Assembly: GCA_035310145.1 (NCBI GenBank) | Contig: DATGEL010000041.1 | Span: 1-64,000, forward strand | Source: Dehalococcoidia bacterium | GTDB lineage: Bacteria; Chloroflexota; Dehalococcoidia; CAUJGQ01 | Reading direction: 5' to 3' | DNA length: 64,000 nucleotides | In this document: one piece after another, positions 1-9,183 of the stretch | Position numbering within the stretch: position 1 is the first letter of the stretch | How the letters are laid out: every line of letters starts with the position of its first letter | Notes under the pieces: generated by a model | Databases searched by the model: none | What the model saw: the letters and a program-made list of their open reading frames with translations, nothing else | What the model was told of the DNA's origin: nothing | Program-made: the position numbers and the translations under genes

Positions 1-122
1 CGGAGACCTTCGCCGCCTTCGCCAGCGTGACGCGCACCATTCGCCAACGTGGCGGTGCGCTGCTCGACGACCTGCTGACCACCTTCCGCACCGGCCGCGT
101 GCCCGCACCGCTCCCGCCGTAG
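1..122 (+). CDS. 3' end of an unidentified protein, possibly a transposase (partial)
   Basis: The open frame enters from the left window edge and stops at TAG 120-122, giving about 39 residues that end in VPAPLPP. The basic helical run (VTRTIRQRG, then LLDDLLTTFRTG) followed by a proline-rich tail resembles the C-termini of IS66-like transposases. The adjacent resolvase remnant also suggests mobile DNA. This is resemblance from memory on a very short piece, so the family is a guess. Confidence 0.35.
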   Translation, partial: ETFAAFASVTRTIRQRGGALLDDLLTTFRTGRVPAPLPP

Positions 123-128
123 CGCCGC

Positions 129-293
129 TATTCAATTACCCGCGTCTCCACCGGTGAGCAAACGCTGGACCTGCAGCTCGATGCGCTCACGGCAGCCGGC
201 TGCGACCGCGTGTTCCGGGACACCGCCTCCGGCGCCAAGGTGGAACGGCCGGGGCTCGGTAAGGCCGTGTATTTGCTCCGGCCCGGTGCGCGT
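129..293 (+). pseudogene. N-terminal remnant of a Tn3-type serine resolvase/invertase
   Basis: The frame starting at 129 reads YSITRVSTGEQTLDLQLDAL and then a DTASGAKVERPGL segment. This is the classic N-terminus of small serine recombinases: the R-V-S-T motif with the nucleophilic serine, followed by the SGAK(x)ERPGL block. There is no start codon upstream and similarity ends near 293, where a different ORF takes over in another frame. The rest of the catalytic domain and the DNA-binding domain are missing. It is a truncated relic, probably left by a transposon or an integrated element. Confidence 0.7.
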
Positions 294-570
294 GCCCTAC
301 GAGCCGCTCCTGGCCGCCTGGCGAGGCTACCACGACCGCGTCCGCGAGTTGATGCGTCGGTACGATCCGCACTTCATCTCGCTGAAGACGATCGGCGAGT
401 ACAACACAGGCGCTCTATCGGAGTTCTACGACCACGAGGAGGCGCGCAACTGGGCCGCCTGGCAGCGCTGGCTCGCCGGCGAAGACCCGCCTTGGGAGCA
501 AGCCGACGAGGGGCTCGGGCGCATTGAACGGCGCCTGCGGGAGGGCGCGGAGGTCGTGAATCTCTGCTGA
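292..570 (+). CDS. Small hypothetical protein at the resolvase scar
   Basis: From a GTG at 292 the frame gives 92 residues beginning VPYEPLLAAWRGYHDRV and ending EGAEVVNLC. It is rich in Trp, Arg and Glu and predicted helical, with no signal peptide or membrane segment. I do not recognise it. The same frame is open upstream into the resolvase remnant, so the true start may lie elsewhere or the ORF may itself be a fragment. Directly after its TGA, still in the same frame, the acyl-CoA dehydrogenase fragment begins. This supports a patchwork of broken genes rather than a functional unit. Confidence 0.4.
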   Translation: MPYEPLLAAWRGYHDRVRELMRRYDPHFISLKTIGEYNTGALSEFYDHEEARNWAAWQRWLAGEDPPWEQADEGLGRIERRLREGAEVVNLC

Positions 571-876
571 GATCTGCTGATCGAGTACGGCGAGTTGCTG
601 CTGGCCGGCGGCCTCAGCAGCCTGGCCGGGGCGGTGGGCATCATCTTCACGATGGCGAAGATGTTCAGCTCGGAGTTGAACCAGCGCTTCTGTGAGGCGG
701 CGATCAATCTGCTCGGCCCCGGCGGCCAGCTCGAGCCGGCCCCGAAGTGGGCGCCGCTGCAAGGGCGCATCGAGCGCGCCTACGAAGCCGCCCTCTCGTA
801 CACGATCGCCGGCGGCACCAGCGAGATCCAAAGCACCGTGATCGCCACCCGAGGCCTCGGCCTGCCGCGCGGTTAA
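571..876 (+). pseudogene. C-terminal fragment of an acyl-CoA dehydrogenase
   Basis: The last ~70 codons (MAKMFSSELNQRF, then KWAPLQGRIERAYEAALS, then IAGGTSEIQ and ATRGLGLPRG) are the typical C-terminal helical domain of FadE-like acyl-CoA dehydrogenases, including the TSEI catalytic-region motif. Intact homologues in this window are about 390 residues. Here only ~100 codons follow an in-frame TGA at 568-570, and the first ~25 residues (LLLAGGLSSLAGAVGII) do not fit the family. The FAD-binding N-terminal and middle domains are absent. It could be translated from TTG 595, but it cannot be an active dehydrogenase. Confidence 0.75.
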
Positions 877-1166
877 CCGATGCGAGTTGCGACGCCGGCT
901 TGCAATCAGGATTCCGGGTATGAGCTCAGCGGCGCTGGCTCGCGGATCGCTCTGAAACCGCGGAGCTTGCGCATCGTGTGCTTCATGGCCGCCCATGCAG
1001 GCACCCGCCGCGGTGCGCGGCTGCGCATCGCGGCGGGTGTCATACGCTGAGCGTTTCACGAAGCCAGGCGGAGAGAAGGAGTGCCCGCGCGGCCGTAGGC
1101 GTCCGCCTGCCGCGCCAGCAGGCGGGCCGTGCTCCTGGGAAGAGGCCGGTCTCCGTAACGATGCCG

Positions 1167-1204
1167 GGCATCTGCGCCGCGAGCCGGCGTCGCGCGCAGA
1201 TGCC
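1167..1204. repeat. Inverted repeat, 11-bp stem
   Basis: GGCATCTGCGC (1167-1177) is mirrored exactly by GCGCAGATGCC (1194-1204) across a 16-base loop. It lies in the gap between the dehydrogenase fragment (+) and the convergent dehydrogenase gene (-), 16 bases before a second hairpin. Confidence 0.55.
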
Positions 1205-1220
1205 GGCCGGGCCAACGCCC

Positions 1221-1250
1221 GCACCGCTCACGAGCTTTCGTGAGCGGTGC
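1221..1250. terminator. Perfect 13-bp hairpin between convergent genes
   Basis: GCACCGCTCACGA pairs perfectly with TCGTGAGCGGTGC across a four-base GCTT loop. It sits 45 bases past the stop of the minus-strand dehydrogenase and follows the plus-strand fragment, so it could end transcription from both sides. No T-run follows on either strand, so rho-independent function is uncertain. The rest of 877-1294 shows no gene. Confidence 0.45.
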
Positions 1251-1294
1251 GAGCGGCGGGTGGCGGGGCCATGCAGGTACCGGGTCGGGGCGGC

Positions 1295-2473
1295 TTAGCC
1301 CCAGCGCGGCGCCTCATCGGGATTGATCCCGAGGCTCAGCTTGCCGACCAACTCGTGCGTCAGGGCAGAGTTGGCGGGGTGCAGACGGCCGAGGCGGGCA
1401 TCGCGCCAGAGGCGCTCGTAGCCGGCCTGCTTGAAGATGCCGAAACCGCCCAGCAGGTCGAGGCCGCGGTCGACGACGCGCCAGCCGCTTTCGACCGCGT
1501 GATGTTTCGCCGCGACGATCTTGATCACCCAGCCGTGACCGTACTCGACGCCGTTGCTCCAGTCCTCCGCGACGCGGTCGAGGTGCGGGCCGATGCCCTC
1601 GAGTGCGAGCGCCATCTCCGCGATCTCGTGCTGCACTTCGGGGTGGTAGTGCATCGGCCGTGTTACCGCCACGGACGTCTTGTTCTTGACCAGTTCCACA
1701 ACCGTGTCCATGGCACGCTGCGCCAGGCCGAAGTAGACGTTGCCGAAGCCGATCAGCGCCCAGGCGAAGATGCCGAGCACGAAACCGTCGGCGCCGCCAG
1801 CACCGGGCGCCACGATGCGCGCGATGTGGTCGTCGGGCACAAAGACGCCGTCGAGAACCGTGTCGTCGCTCTGCGTGGCGCGCATGCCGAGCACGTCCCA
1901 GACCGCATTCGTGCGCAGGCCGGGCGTGTTGCGCGGCGTGAAGGCATGCACGATCTTCGGTGCGCCCGGGTCGCTCGTGTCGATGCCGTGCAGGCCGAGC
2001 ATGGTCCACGCCGGCCCCAGGCTGCCGAACGACTTCTTACCCGTGAATTTGTAGCCGCCGGTTACCCGCTCGGCCCGAGTCGTGGAAAGCATGACGGGAA
2101 TGTCGTTGCCGGACTCGGCGTGCCCGGCGGCGAAGACCTCGCCGGCGGCTGCTTCCCGCAGGTACCGCTCGACGGAGGTGTCGCCGGCGCGCCAGAGATC
2201 GGCGAAGACGCCGGTCCAGTAGAAGTGCATATTGACGGCCAGCGCCGTCGGCGCGGCATGATACGCCAGCTTGCGCTGCAGCTTGCCGATCTCGGCAAGG
2301 CTGAGGCCCGGACCGCCAAACTCGGGCGGCAGGGCGACGTTCAGATACCCCGCCGCCTTCAGCTCATCGAAGTCCTCCTGAAAGAAGCGATTCTCCCGAT
2401 CGTAGATCGGCGCGCGCTGCGAAAACCGTGCAAGCATCTCGTCGGTCAGGGGTGACGTTGCACTGGCGACCAT
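1295..2473 (-). CDS. Acyl-CoA dehydrogenase family protein
   Basis: The 392-residue protein has full family length. The N-terminal helical domain carries LPPEFGGPGLSLAE, the middle beta domain follows, and the C-terminal helices end with GGFGIFKQ, RLWRDARLGRLHPAN and THELVGK. These flavoproteins oxidise acyl thioesters or related substrates using FAD. The C-terminal signature (HPAN...THE) differs from the TSEI/GLGLPR type seen in the other dehydrogenases here, so it belongs to a different subgroup and its substrate is unknown. ATG 2473 was chosen because an AGGAGAGAGG-like ribosome site precedes it; the frame is open further upstream. It may be co-transcribed after the regulator at 2662-5670. 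Confidence 0.85.
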   Translation of the reverse strand: MVASATSPLTDEMLARFSQRAPIYDRENRFFQEDFDELKAAGYLNVALPPEFGGPGLSLAEIGKLQRKLAYHAAPTALAVNMHFYWTGVFADLWRAGDTSVERYLREAAAGEVFAAGHAESGNDIPVMLSTTRAERVTGGYKFTGKKSFGSLGPAWTMLGLHGIDTSDPGAPKIVHAFTPRNTPGLRTNAVWDVLGMRATQSDDTVLDGVFVPDDHIARIVAPGAGGADGFVLGIFAWALIGFGNVYFGLAQRAMDTVVELVKNKTSVAVTRPMHYHPEVQHEIAEMALALEGIGPHLDRVAEDWSNGVEYGHGWVIKIVAAKHHAVESGWRVVDRGLDLLGGFGIFKQAGYERLWRDARLGRLHPANSALTHELVGKLSLGINPDEAPRWG

Positions 2474-2661
2474 CGTTCCCTCTCTCCTGGCTCTGCGGTC
2501 CTTCGAAATCGGGGATGCGGACCGTCCCGCCGTAGCCAGTGTCCTGGAGGGCACGAAGGCGCACATCGCGAATCCACGCCATTTTTGATCGGACGTCTGA
2601 GGCAGAAGAGAAGGACAGCCGATGGCGATGATGCGCTATCGCGCACGGCCGGGCCGCAGGG

Positions 2662-5600
2662 CTAGCCGTTCGAGGTGGCTAAACCTCGCTGGAAGGCATA
2701 GGAGGCTGCCTCCGTGCGGTTGGCCGCGCTGGTCTTGGCAAGAATGTTCCCAACGTGATGGCCGGCGGTGTGCAGGCTGATATCCAGGTCCGCCGCGATC
2801 TGCTGGTTGCTCTTGCCCTGCGCCAGCAAGCGCAGCACCTCCACCTCTCGCTCGGTGAGCCCATCCGGGTAACGCGCCGCACGTCGTTGTCCACGCAGGC
2901 GGGTCGCACGCTCGACCCAGGGTTTCATGCCCATCGCCGAAAGTTCGCCCAGCGCACGATCGAGGTGGCTCGCGGCGCGAGCCGCCTCGTGTGGGTAGTG
3001 CTTCACCAGTAGCTCAGCCAGCACCAGGTGCAGAATGGCCGTTTCGGGGCGAAAGCCGATCCGCTCGCACACCGCCAGCGCTGCCTCGTAGTGGGCGCGT
3101 GCCGCGGCCGGTCGCCCCAGCAGCAGGGCGGCATCGCCCAGGGCACGCCCAACCGCCGCCTGCGTACCGCCATGCACCTTCACCAGCAGGGGGACACCCT
3201 CGAGGCGGCGGTAGAGAATCGCTGCCCGCTCAGCGTCGCGCAGCAGCGCCGCCGTCTCCAGCAAGGGGATCAAGTCGGTGGTGGCGACGTTGCCGTCATC
3301 ATCCGCGCCGATCTCCCGCTCGACCACGAGGTGCGCGAGCGTAGTCGCCGCCTCCGGTTCCCGTCCCACTGCGGCAAGCGCCAGCGCGCGTCGCGGCGCG
3401 TTCACTGCTGGCTCCTGGCCGAGCCCGGCTGCTCGCCAGCCCCAGTCCAGGATCTCAAGCGCCTCTTCGGGCCGGCCCAGGTGCAGGAGCGCGCGAAAGG
3501 CGATGTTCCCAGCGTTCAGGCGCCCGAAGACGGGCGAGCCGATCTCGTCGCTGAGGCGCACGATCTCGTGCGCCAGCGCCACCGCGTCCTCGAGGCGTCC
3601 TTGCAGGGCCGCGGCCGCGCCGTCGGCAAAGATGGCGTACTCCATGACCCACGGATCCCGGAAGCTCGTGGGTAACTGTTTCAGCCGATCGAGGGCGGCC
3701 AGCGCCGGCTCGCGTTCGCCCCAGTCCCAGAAGGCCCACGCCGAGTAGAGATAGAAGATCGCGAGCGTCCTGGCGCTTGCGCCTTCGGTGCTCCAGGCGG
3801 CCGCCTCCCGGGCGATGGCGTAACGCTGCGCTTCTCGCTGGGGCGATTGCGTGTAGTACATCGTGAACCCGGCGGCCAGCAACAGCTCATCGGGGGCGTT
3901 CAGCGCTTTTGCAAGCTGGAAGGCGGCGACTCTCCGGCTCCATGCCTCGTATTCCCGGCCGCTCATGTGGAACGCTTCTGCGCAGTCCAGGTCCAGCCGA
4001 ACGCGGTCGATCGACCCGGCGCGCGCATACCGCTCGTAGGCCTCCGCCCAGCGTTGCCAGCGCGGCGTCAACGTCAGCATGCGGGCGCCGGCCCGATGAA
4101 ACGCTTCCATCGCCAGGCGGCAGGCCGCGGCGGCCCGGCTCGCGTCGCCGATCCCTTCCGCGATCGCCAATGCCTCCGGTGCCACGGACTCGATCACCCG
4201 CTGCGTTTCGCCGGGCGGCATGAGCGTCCAGCCGAGCGCCAGCAGGAAGTCGCAGCGCCTCGCCTGCTCGGCGGGTACGAGCTCGAGCGCCTGCAGCACC
4301 CCTTCGTAGTGGGCCACCGCTTCTTCCCAGGCGAACACCGCCGTCGCCGCCTCGGCAGCGCGGACCGAGTAGCCGATGGCCTTCTCCGGGTCCGCGACCG
4401 CGCCGGCGTTGCGGTAGTGCGTCGCCAGCGCGGCGATCCGCTCCGTGGTGTGCTGCTGGGCGTGGATGAGCTCGATTGCCTGGGCCGCGCGCATGTGGAG
4501 GCGCTGGCGCCTGGGCAGGTTAAGCTCCTCGTACAGCGTTTGCCGCACCAGCGAATGGCTGAATGAGTATCTGGGCTGATGCCGCGGCGCCTGCTCCAGG
4601 ATCAGGCGCGAGCGCAGCGCCTCATCCAACGCGTTCAGCACGCTCTCGTCGCTGAGGTCGGCAAGCTGCTGCACGACGCTCAGTTCGAACTCCTGGCCCA
4701 GAACCGACGCCGCCGTCAGCAGTTGGTTTGTCGTTGGGGCGAGGCGGGAGAGCCTGCGGCCGATCACTTCGCGCAGGCCGTCGGGGATTCCAAAGTCGCC
4801 CGCGACCGTTTCCTGCGTCCACGGCAACACGTCTGCTGCAGCGGGTGTCTCGAGCAGGTGTTCAAGCACCTCCTCGACAAAGAAGGGATTGCCCTCCGTC
4901 TCCATAGACAGCGCCGTCACGAAGCCGGCCGCGGGTTTCGTCCCTACCCAGGCTTCGACAAGGTCGGCAAGCTCGTGCGCGGCGAGGCCGGCCAGCGCGA
5001 TGCGATGAAAGGCGCGCTCGCGTCGCAGGTCGGCCAGCAGGTTCGCCAGCGGATTGCCACGGCGCAGGTCGGTGTCGCGGTAGGTGCCCACCAGCAGCAG
5101 CCGGGCCGTGCGCGGCGAGCGAATGATGTGCTTTAGCAGGAGGAGGCTGGCCCGATCCGCCCACTGCAGGTCGTCAAGGATCACCAGCGTGGGCCGCTCG
5201 TACGAAACGGCGGCCAGGAAGGAGGTGACGGCTTCGAACAGCCGGTAGCGCTCAGCTTCGGGATCCCCTTCGGATCTCGTTTCGAGCAGCCGTTTGCGCG
5301 TGTTGAGCTCGGGCAACAGCCGCGCCAGGTCCGAGACGAGCGCGCTCGACTCGCCAGCAGAGAAGTCTCGCGGCGACTGAGCAAAGTGCCCACGCAGCGC
5401 TTCGATGAACGGCTGATAAACGATCAGCGCGTCCTCGTCGCAGCGGCCGATCAGCACGGCGCCGTCTGCCGCGCGGACCTGGTCTGCCAGCTCAGCGGCA
5501 AGACGCGTCTTGCCGATGCCGGGCTCCCCGCTGAGCAACACCACCTGGCGCTCACCGCTTCTGGCTCTGACCCAGGAATCGCTCAGGCTGCGGAGTTCCG

Positions 5601-5670
5601 CCAGGCGCCCGACGAACGGTGAACGCTCCGAGGCGTCGCGGGGCGGCGGCGTGTGGGCTGAACGCGTCAT
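2662..5670 (-). CDS. LuxR-family transcriptional regulator with AAA ATPase and TPR-like domains (MalT/LAL type)
   Basis: The protein has 1002 residues. The N-terminus holds an AAA_16 ATPase: FVGRLAEL at ~19, Walker A GEPGIGKT at 48-55, and Walker B LVILDDLQWAD near 165. The middle ~550 residues are Ala/Leu/Glu-rich helical repeats of TPR type. The last ~65 residues are a LuxR HTH: LTEREVEVLRLLAQGKSNQQIA, then LDISLHTAGHHVGNILAKTSA. Such large ATP-dependent activators sense a ligand or protein through the repeats and bind DNA through the HTH. The target is not evident. The neighbouring dehydrogenase downstream and the EamA transporter (divergent, 600 bases away) are possible targets. Length is normal for the LAL class. 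Confidence 0.88.
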   Translation of the reverse strand: MTRSAHTPPPRDASERSPFVGRLAELRSLSDSWVRARSGERQVVLLSGEPGIGKTRLAAELADQVRAADGAVLIGRCDEDALIVYQPFIEALRGHFAQSPRDFSAGESSALVSDLARLLPELNTRKRLLETRSEGDPEAERYRLFEAVTSFLAAVSYERPTLVILDDLQWADRASLLLLKHIIRSPRTARLLLVGTYRDTDLRRGNPLANLLADLRRERAFHRIALAGLAAHELADLVEAWVGTKPAAGFVTALSMETEGNPFFVEEVLEHLLETPAAADVLPWTQETVAGDFGIPDGLREVIGRRLSRLAPTTNQLLTAASVLGQEFELSVVQQLADLSDESVLNALDEALRSRLILEQAPRHQPRYSFSHSLVRQTLYEELNLPRRQRLHMRAAQAIELIHAQQHTTERIAALATHYRNAGAVADPEKAIGYSVRAAEAATAVFAWEEAVAHYEGVLQALELVPAEQARRCDFLLALGWTLMPPGETQRVIESVAPEALAIAEGIGDASRAAAACRLAMEAFHRAGARMLTLTPRWQRWAEAYERYARAGSIDRVRLDLDCAEAFHMSGREYEAWSRRVAAFQLAKALNAPDELLLAAGFTMYYTQSPQREAQRYAIAREAAAWSTEGASARTLAIFYLYSAWAFWDWGEREPALAALDRLKQLPTSFRDPWVMEYAIFADGAAAALQGRLEDAVALAHEIVRLSDEIGSPVFGRLNAGNIAFRALLHLGRPEEALEILDWGWRAAGLGQEPAVNAPRRALALAAVGREPEAATTLAHLVVEREIGADDDGNVATTDLIPLLETAALLRDAERAAILYRRLEGVPLLVKVHGGTQAAVGRALGDAALLLGRPAAARAHYEAALAVCERIGFRPETAILHLVLAELLVKHYPHEAARAASHLDRALGELSAMGMKPWVERATRLRGQRRAARYPDGLTEREVEVLRLLAQGKSNQQIAADLDISLHTAGHHVGNILAKTSAANRTEAASYAFQRGLATSNG

Positions 5671-6288
5671 CGACGTAATGGTCCGCCGACAGGCTTCGGC
5701 CCGTCAACGCTTCGTCCTACCGAGGCAGTGGATTCCGCCGGCTGGCGAAGCTGGACTGCCGGCGCTCGCCGCGGCTCCGGCGTAGCTCCAAGCCCGGCGC
5801 ATGAGCGGCGATCGGGTCGCGAACGCGGCGAATCGCTTGCCGGCTCACCTGGCACGTAGGCCGGCGCCGGTGTGGCAGTCACCGTGCAACGGTTGGGCGC
5901 GGCAGCGTATGCTGATCCCGGCACGCTGTGGGCGCCGCGGGGTGCCGCGCCGAGCTTGCCACGACCTCCTCAACGCACATATGCCGTTGCGTGTGACGCG
6001 CCGTATGCTGGCCATCTCGCTGCACTCCTGGGGATCGGTCCCGCGGGGAACCACTAAAGCAACGACGGTGGCGTGCCGAAGGGAGTGACCGTCATGACGC
6101 CAGTCCTGGAACCCAGTGGGTTCTTCCTTCTCGACGGCCCGCGTTCCTCGAACCAGCGCCGGTAGCTGGTACCGCGCTGCCGCCGCATGAGCGAGCGAGC
6201 GGCGTCTTCGGCGTGACCTGTCTGCCTCTTTTCCGACACGGACGCGGACTGTCTGCGGTCTTCCCGTGCCTGGAAAACGGCGTCGTCC
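5671..6288. other. Divergent intergenic region with no gene recognised
   Basis: These 618 bases separate the LuxR-type regulator (-) from the EamA transporter (+). Short open frames exist on both strands, but none has a convincing ribosome site, composition or family motif. It presumably contains the two divergent promoters; no clear -35/-10 pair stands out. Confidence 0.5.
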
Positions 6289-7194
6289 ATGGCCAGAGCG
6301 GTGGACGTGACGACCACGACGAAGGAGCTTGTGCTCGTGGCGTGGCTACCCCTGATACTCCTTGCGATCCTCATCGCCTCGTCCAACGCGCTCTTGCACC
6401 GCGTGCTGCTGCGCGAGGAGCAGTCCGACCCCTACGCTCAGTCCCTGACCTTCTTCGGCATCGGTGGCACCATCGCGTTGCTGTTTGCCACGCTGCACCC
6501 CGGTGGCTTCCAGTACCGCCTCAGCGCCGCCCAACTGCTGCTCTTCCTGCCGCTCACCGCCTGCGCCACCATCGGCCCTGTGCTGTACTTCACCGCCCTG
6601 CAGCGGGTCGAGGCGTCCGAGACGACGATTGTCTACCAGGCTGGCCACAAGTTCTGGACCGTGCTCGGGGCGTTTGTCTTCCTAGGTGAGGCGTTCACCG
6701 TCAACAAGGTGCTCGGCGCGGGCGCCGTTGTGCTCGGGATCGCTATCGCCCTCTCGGGCCGACACACGTTCCGGCTCAGTCGAGGCGTCCTGCTCATCGT
6801 CGCGGCCACCGTGTTCTATTCCGCGATGGACCTGCTCTCGTTCTTCCTGGACCGCAGCATCGACCCCATCTCCCTCATCGTGTACGTGTGCTACTTGCCC
6901 GTGCTGGCACTGCTGGTGACCCGTCCCAAGACGCTGCGCCAGCTGCGCTTCTACGGCACCAGACGCCGTGCGGCCTGCATCACCGTGCTGGGGATGAACG
7001 ACACCCTCGGCACCCTGTGCGTCTTCTATGCCTACCGCATTGGCCGGAACGCCGCACAGATCGACCCGCTGCTGGGGATGACGACCATCCTGTCGGTCGT
7101 CCTGGCGATCGTGCTCCTGCGGGAGCGGCGGCACCTGCGCGGGAAGCTGCTTGGCGCCCTCGTCACGGTAGCCGGCGCCTTGCTTGTCCTGTAG
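6289..7194 (+). CDS. EamA/DMT-superfamily transporter
   Basis: The 301-residue protein is almost entirely hydrophobic, with about ten membrane segments arranged as two repeated five-helix halves. The second half ends in LLGMTTILSVVLAIVLLRERRHLRGKLLGALVTVAG, which is the typical end of an EamA repeat. The first half contains the matching ETTIVYQAGHKFWTVLGAFVFLGE block. Members export amino acids, metabolites or drugs across the inner membrane; the substrate cannot be read from sequence. ATG 6289 lacks a strong ribosome site, and GTG 6301 or 6307 are alternatives. It stands alone between a divergent and a convergent gene. Confidence 0.85.
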   Translation: MARAVDVTTTTKELVLVAWLPLILLAILIASSNALLHRVLLREEQSDPYAQSLTFFGIGGTIALLFATLHPGGFQYRLSAAQLLLFLPLTACATIGPVLYFTALQRVEASETTIVYQAGHKFWTVLGAFVFLGEAFTVNKVLGAGAVVLGIAIALSGRHTFRLSRGVLLIVAATVFYSAMDLLSFFLDRSIDPISLIVYVCYLPVLALLVTRPKTLRQLRFYGTRRRAACITVLGMNDTLGTLCVFYAYRIGRNAAQIDPLLGMTTILSVVLAIVLLRERRHLRGKLLGALVTVAGALLVL

Positions 7195-7240
7195 TGCCGG
7201 TCCTCAGGTCGAGGACGTGACGACTCGCCCCACAACCGGG

Positions 7241-9010
7241 TCAATGGCCAGAGTGCGCCGCGGCCGTCGCGGCGACGTTTGCCGCCGACGGCCGGGACTG
7301 CGCGCCGCGCATCAGCCTGCCCGGCAGCTCGCCGGTGGACTCGCCGTTCTCGAACGTCACCGCGCCCGATTTGATCGTGCAGCGGTAGCCGTCGGCCTTC
7401 TGCAAAAGCCGCCGGCCGCCCGCCGGCAGGTCGTGCGCGATCGTGGGCGGATGCAGTTGCAGGCGGTCGAAGTCGATCACGTTCAGGTCCGCACGGTAGC
7501 CGGGCGCGATGACACCGCGGTCGTGCCAACCGACGTGGCGCGCGGTGTCAGCGCTTTGGCCCTTGACCATGAACTCCAGCGGCAGCCCCTCACCACGCTT
7601 CCGGTCGCGGCACCAGAGGGTGAGGTTGGAGGTGGGGAAGCTCGCATCGCAGATCGTGCCGACGTGGGCGCCGCCGTCGGAGAGGCCGAAGAGCGTGCGC
7701 TCGGAAAGCACCATCTCCCGTGCGTCGTCGAGGTTGAAGTGCGCGTAGTTGGAGTTCGTGTAGTAGAGCAGGGCGCGGCCCTCGTCCTCCAGCATCAGGT
7801 CGTAGACCAGGTCCGCCGGCGCCCGCCCGAACTGCGCGGCCCGCGCGGCGATGCTGTCTGAGGGCTCCGGCTCGTAGTTCGGCGGATCGTTCAGCGGGAA
7901 GAGGCGCGTGAGGTCGAGGTCCCGCAGGCGCATGCCCGAGCGCGCCTTGCCGCCCTTCTCCGCGTATTCCGCCAGGATCTGCCGGCGCAGGTTTGGCTCG
8001 CGCATGCGAGTCACCCGTTCAGCCAGCGGCATTTCGGCAATCGCCTCGTAGCTCGGCATCAGCATGAACGGGTTGAGGCTGGCCTGCAGGCCGATCAGCA
8101 GGCCCACCGGCCGGGCGCAGACCTGCGCCTTCAGATCGACGCCTTCGGCCGCGGCCTGCTCGATCCGCGCCAGGATCGTGCGCCACTTCTCCGGGTGTTC
8201 GTTGCGCTGCAGCAGCGTCAGCGAGAGCGGCCGCCCGCACTCGGCGGCGAGCCGGCGGATCAGGCCGAATTCGTAGTCCAGGTCTGCGAAGTCCGAGATA
8301 CACTGGAAGACGCCGCGCCCCGTCTGTTTCAGCGCCTGGCCGATGCCGAGCAGCTCCTCGGTGGAGGCGGTGAGGCTGCCGATCCTGGCGCCGGTGCGGC
8401 TGCGGTGGTTGACCGTGCGCGAGGTGGCGAAGCCCAGGGCGCCGGCCAGCAGCGCCTCGGCGGTGAGGGCCGCCATGCGCCGGATCTCGTCCTCGGTCGG
8501 GTCGATCTCGTGGTCGCCGCCGCGCTCGCCCATCACGTACGCGCGCAGGGCGGCGTGCGGCACCTGCACGCCCAGGTCGATCGTGTGCGGCCGGCGGTCG
8601 AGCGCATCCAAATACTCGGGCAGCGATTCCCAGTCCCAGGTTAGCCCCTCGGCCAGCGCGGCGCCGGGGATGTCCTCCACTCCCTCCATCAGCGAGATCA
8701 GGAAATCGTGCTTATCAGGCGCGGCGGGCGCGAAGCCCACGCCGCAGTTGCCCATCACGATCGAGGTGACGCCGTGCCACGATGAGGGCGCGATCTCGGA
8801 GTCCCAGGTCGCCTGGCCGTCGTAGTGGGTGTGGATGTCGACGAAGCCGGGCGTGACGAGCAACCCCGCGGCGTCGATCTCACGCCGGCCGCGCTCGCTC
8901 AGGCGGCCGACATCTGTGATCGTCGCGCCGTCCACGGCCACATCGCCGCCGAAGCGCGGCCTGCCGGTGCCGTCGACGATGGTGCCGTTGCGGATGACCA
9001 GGTCGTGCAT
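7241..9010 (-). CDS. N-acyl-D-amino-acid deacylase family amidohydrolase (paralogue A)
   Basis: The protein has 589 residues. It opens with an amidohydrolase beta-sandwich ([18 protein letters not shown]), then the metal-binding HTHYD at 60-64, then the family block [20 protein letters not shown], and near the C-terminus [14 protein letters not shown] with the catalytic Asp region. D-aminoacylases remove the acyl group from N-acyl-D-amino acids with one or two zinc ions in the cytoplasm, though many relatives act on other amides. It is closely similar to the next upstream gene (9184-10920), so this is a tandem pair. It lies at the end of a minus-strand run that starts with a peptide-binding protein and permeases. 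A TATACT box lies 53 bases upstream. Confidence 0.85.
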   Translation of the reverse strand: MHDLVIRNGTIVDGTGRPRFGGDVAVDGATITDVGRLSERGRREIDAAGLLVTPGFVDIHTHYDGQATWDSEIAPSSWHGVTSIVMGNCGVGFAPAAPDKHDFLISLMEGVEDIPGAALAEGLTWDWESLPEYLDALDRRPHTIDLGVQVPHAALRAYVMGERGGDHEIDPTEDEIRRMAALTAEALLAGALGFATSRTVNHRSRTGARIGSLTASTEELLGIGQALKQTGRGVFQCISDFADLDYEFGLIRRLAAECGRPLSLTLLQRNEHPEKWRTILARIEQAAAEGVDLKAQVCARPVGLLIGLQASLNPFMLMPSYEAIAEMPLAERVTRMREPNLRRQILAEYAEKGGKARSGMRLRDLDLTRLFPLNDPPNYEPEPSDSIAARAAQFGRAPADLVYDLMLEDEGRALLYYTNSNYAHFNLDDAREMVLSERTLFGLSDGGAHVGTICDASFPTSNLTLWCRDRKRGEGLPLEFMVKGQSADTARHVGWHDRGVIAPGYRADLNVIDFDRLQLHPPTIAHDLPAGGRRLLQKADGYRCTIKSGAVTFENGESTGELPGRLMRGAQSRPSAANVAATAAAHSGH

Positions 9011-9062
9011 GTCGCCCTCCCTGCAGCGTCAAACGCCGTCGCGCTGTCTGCGCCTGCGCAGC

Positions 9063-9068
9063 AGTATA
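9063..9068 (-). promoter_or_regulatory. Putative -10 box (TATACT) for the deacylase gene at 7241-9010
   Basis: On the minus strand the sequence reads GCTATACTGC, 53 bases before the start codon. It matches the TAYRCT hexamer that recurs before many genes in this window. No clear -35 element is seen. Confidence 0.4.
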
Positions 9069-9183
9069 GCGCCTCCGGCACGCGGATTGGCGGTCAGAAC
9101 GCGAGCGCGGGAGGCGCCAAGTCGCGCCTCCCGCCCGCCAGTCGACGCCGGTCTGACAGCCGCGATACGGGCAGTTCCGCCGC

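Noticed and set aside
1-570. Intact transposon or integron at the left edge
   Set aside because: Only the C-terminal tail of one protein and the N-terminus of a resolvase are present, with no inverted-repeat ends visible in the window.
1247-2455. 402-codon plus-strand frame over the first acyl-CoA dehydrogenase
   Set aside because: It is antisense to a gene with full dehydrogenase motifs and is a high-GC shadow.
5801-6088. 95-codon frame in the gap before the EamA gene
   Set aside because: No ribosome site, no similarity, and Arg/Ala/Pro-rich composition typical of chance frames.
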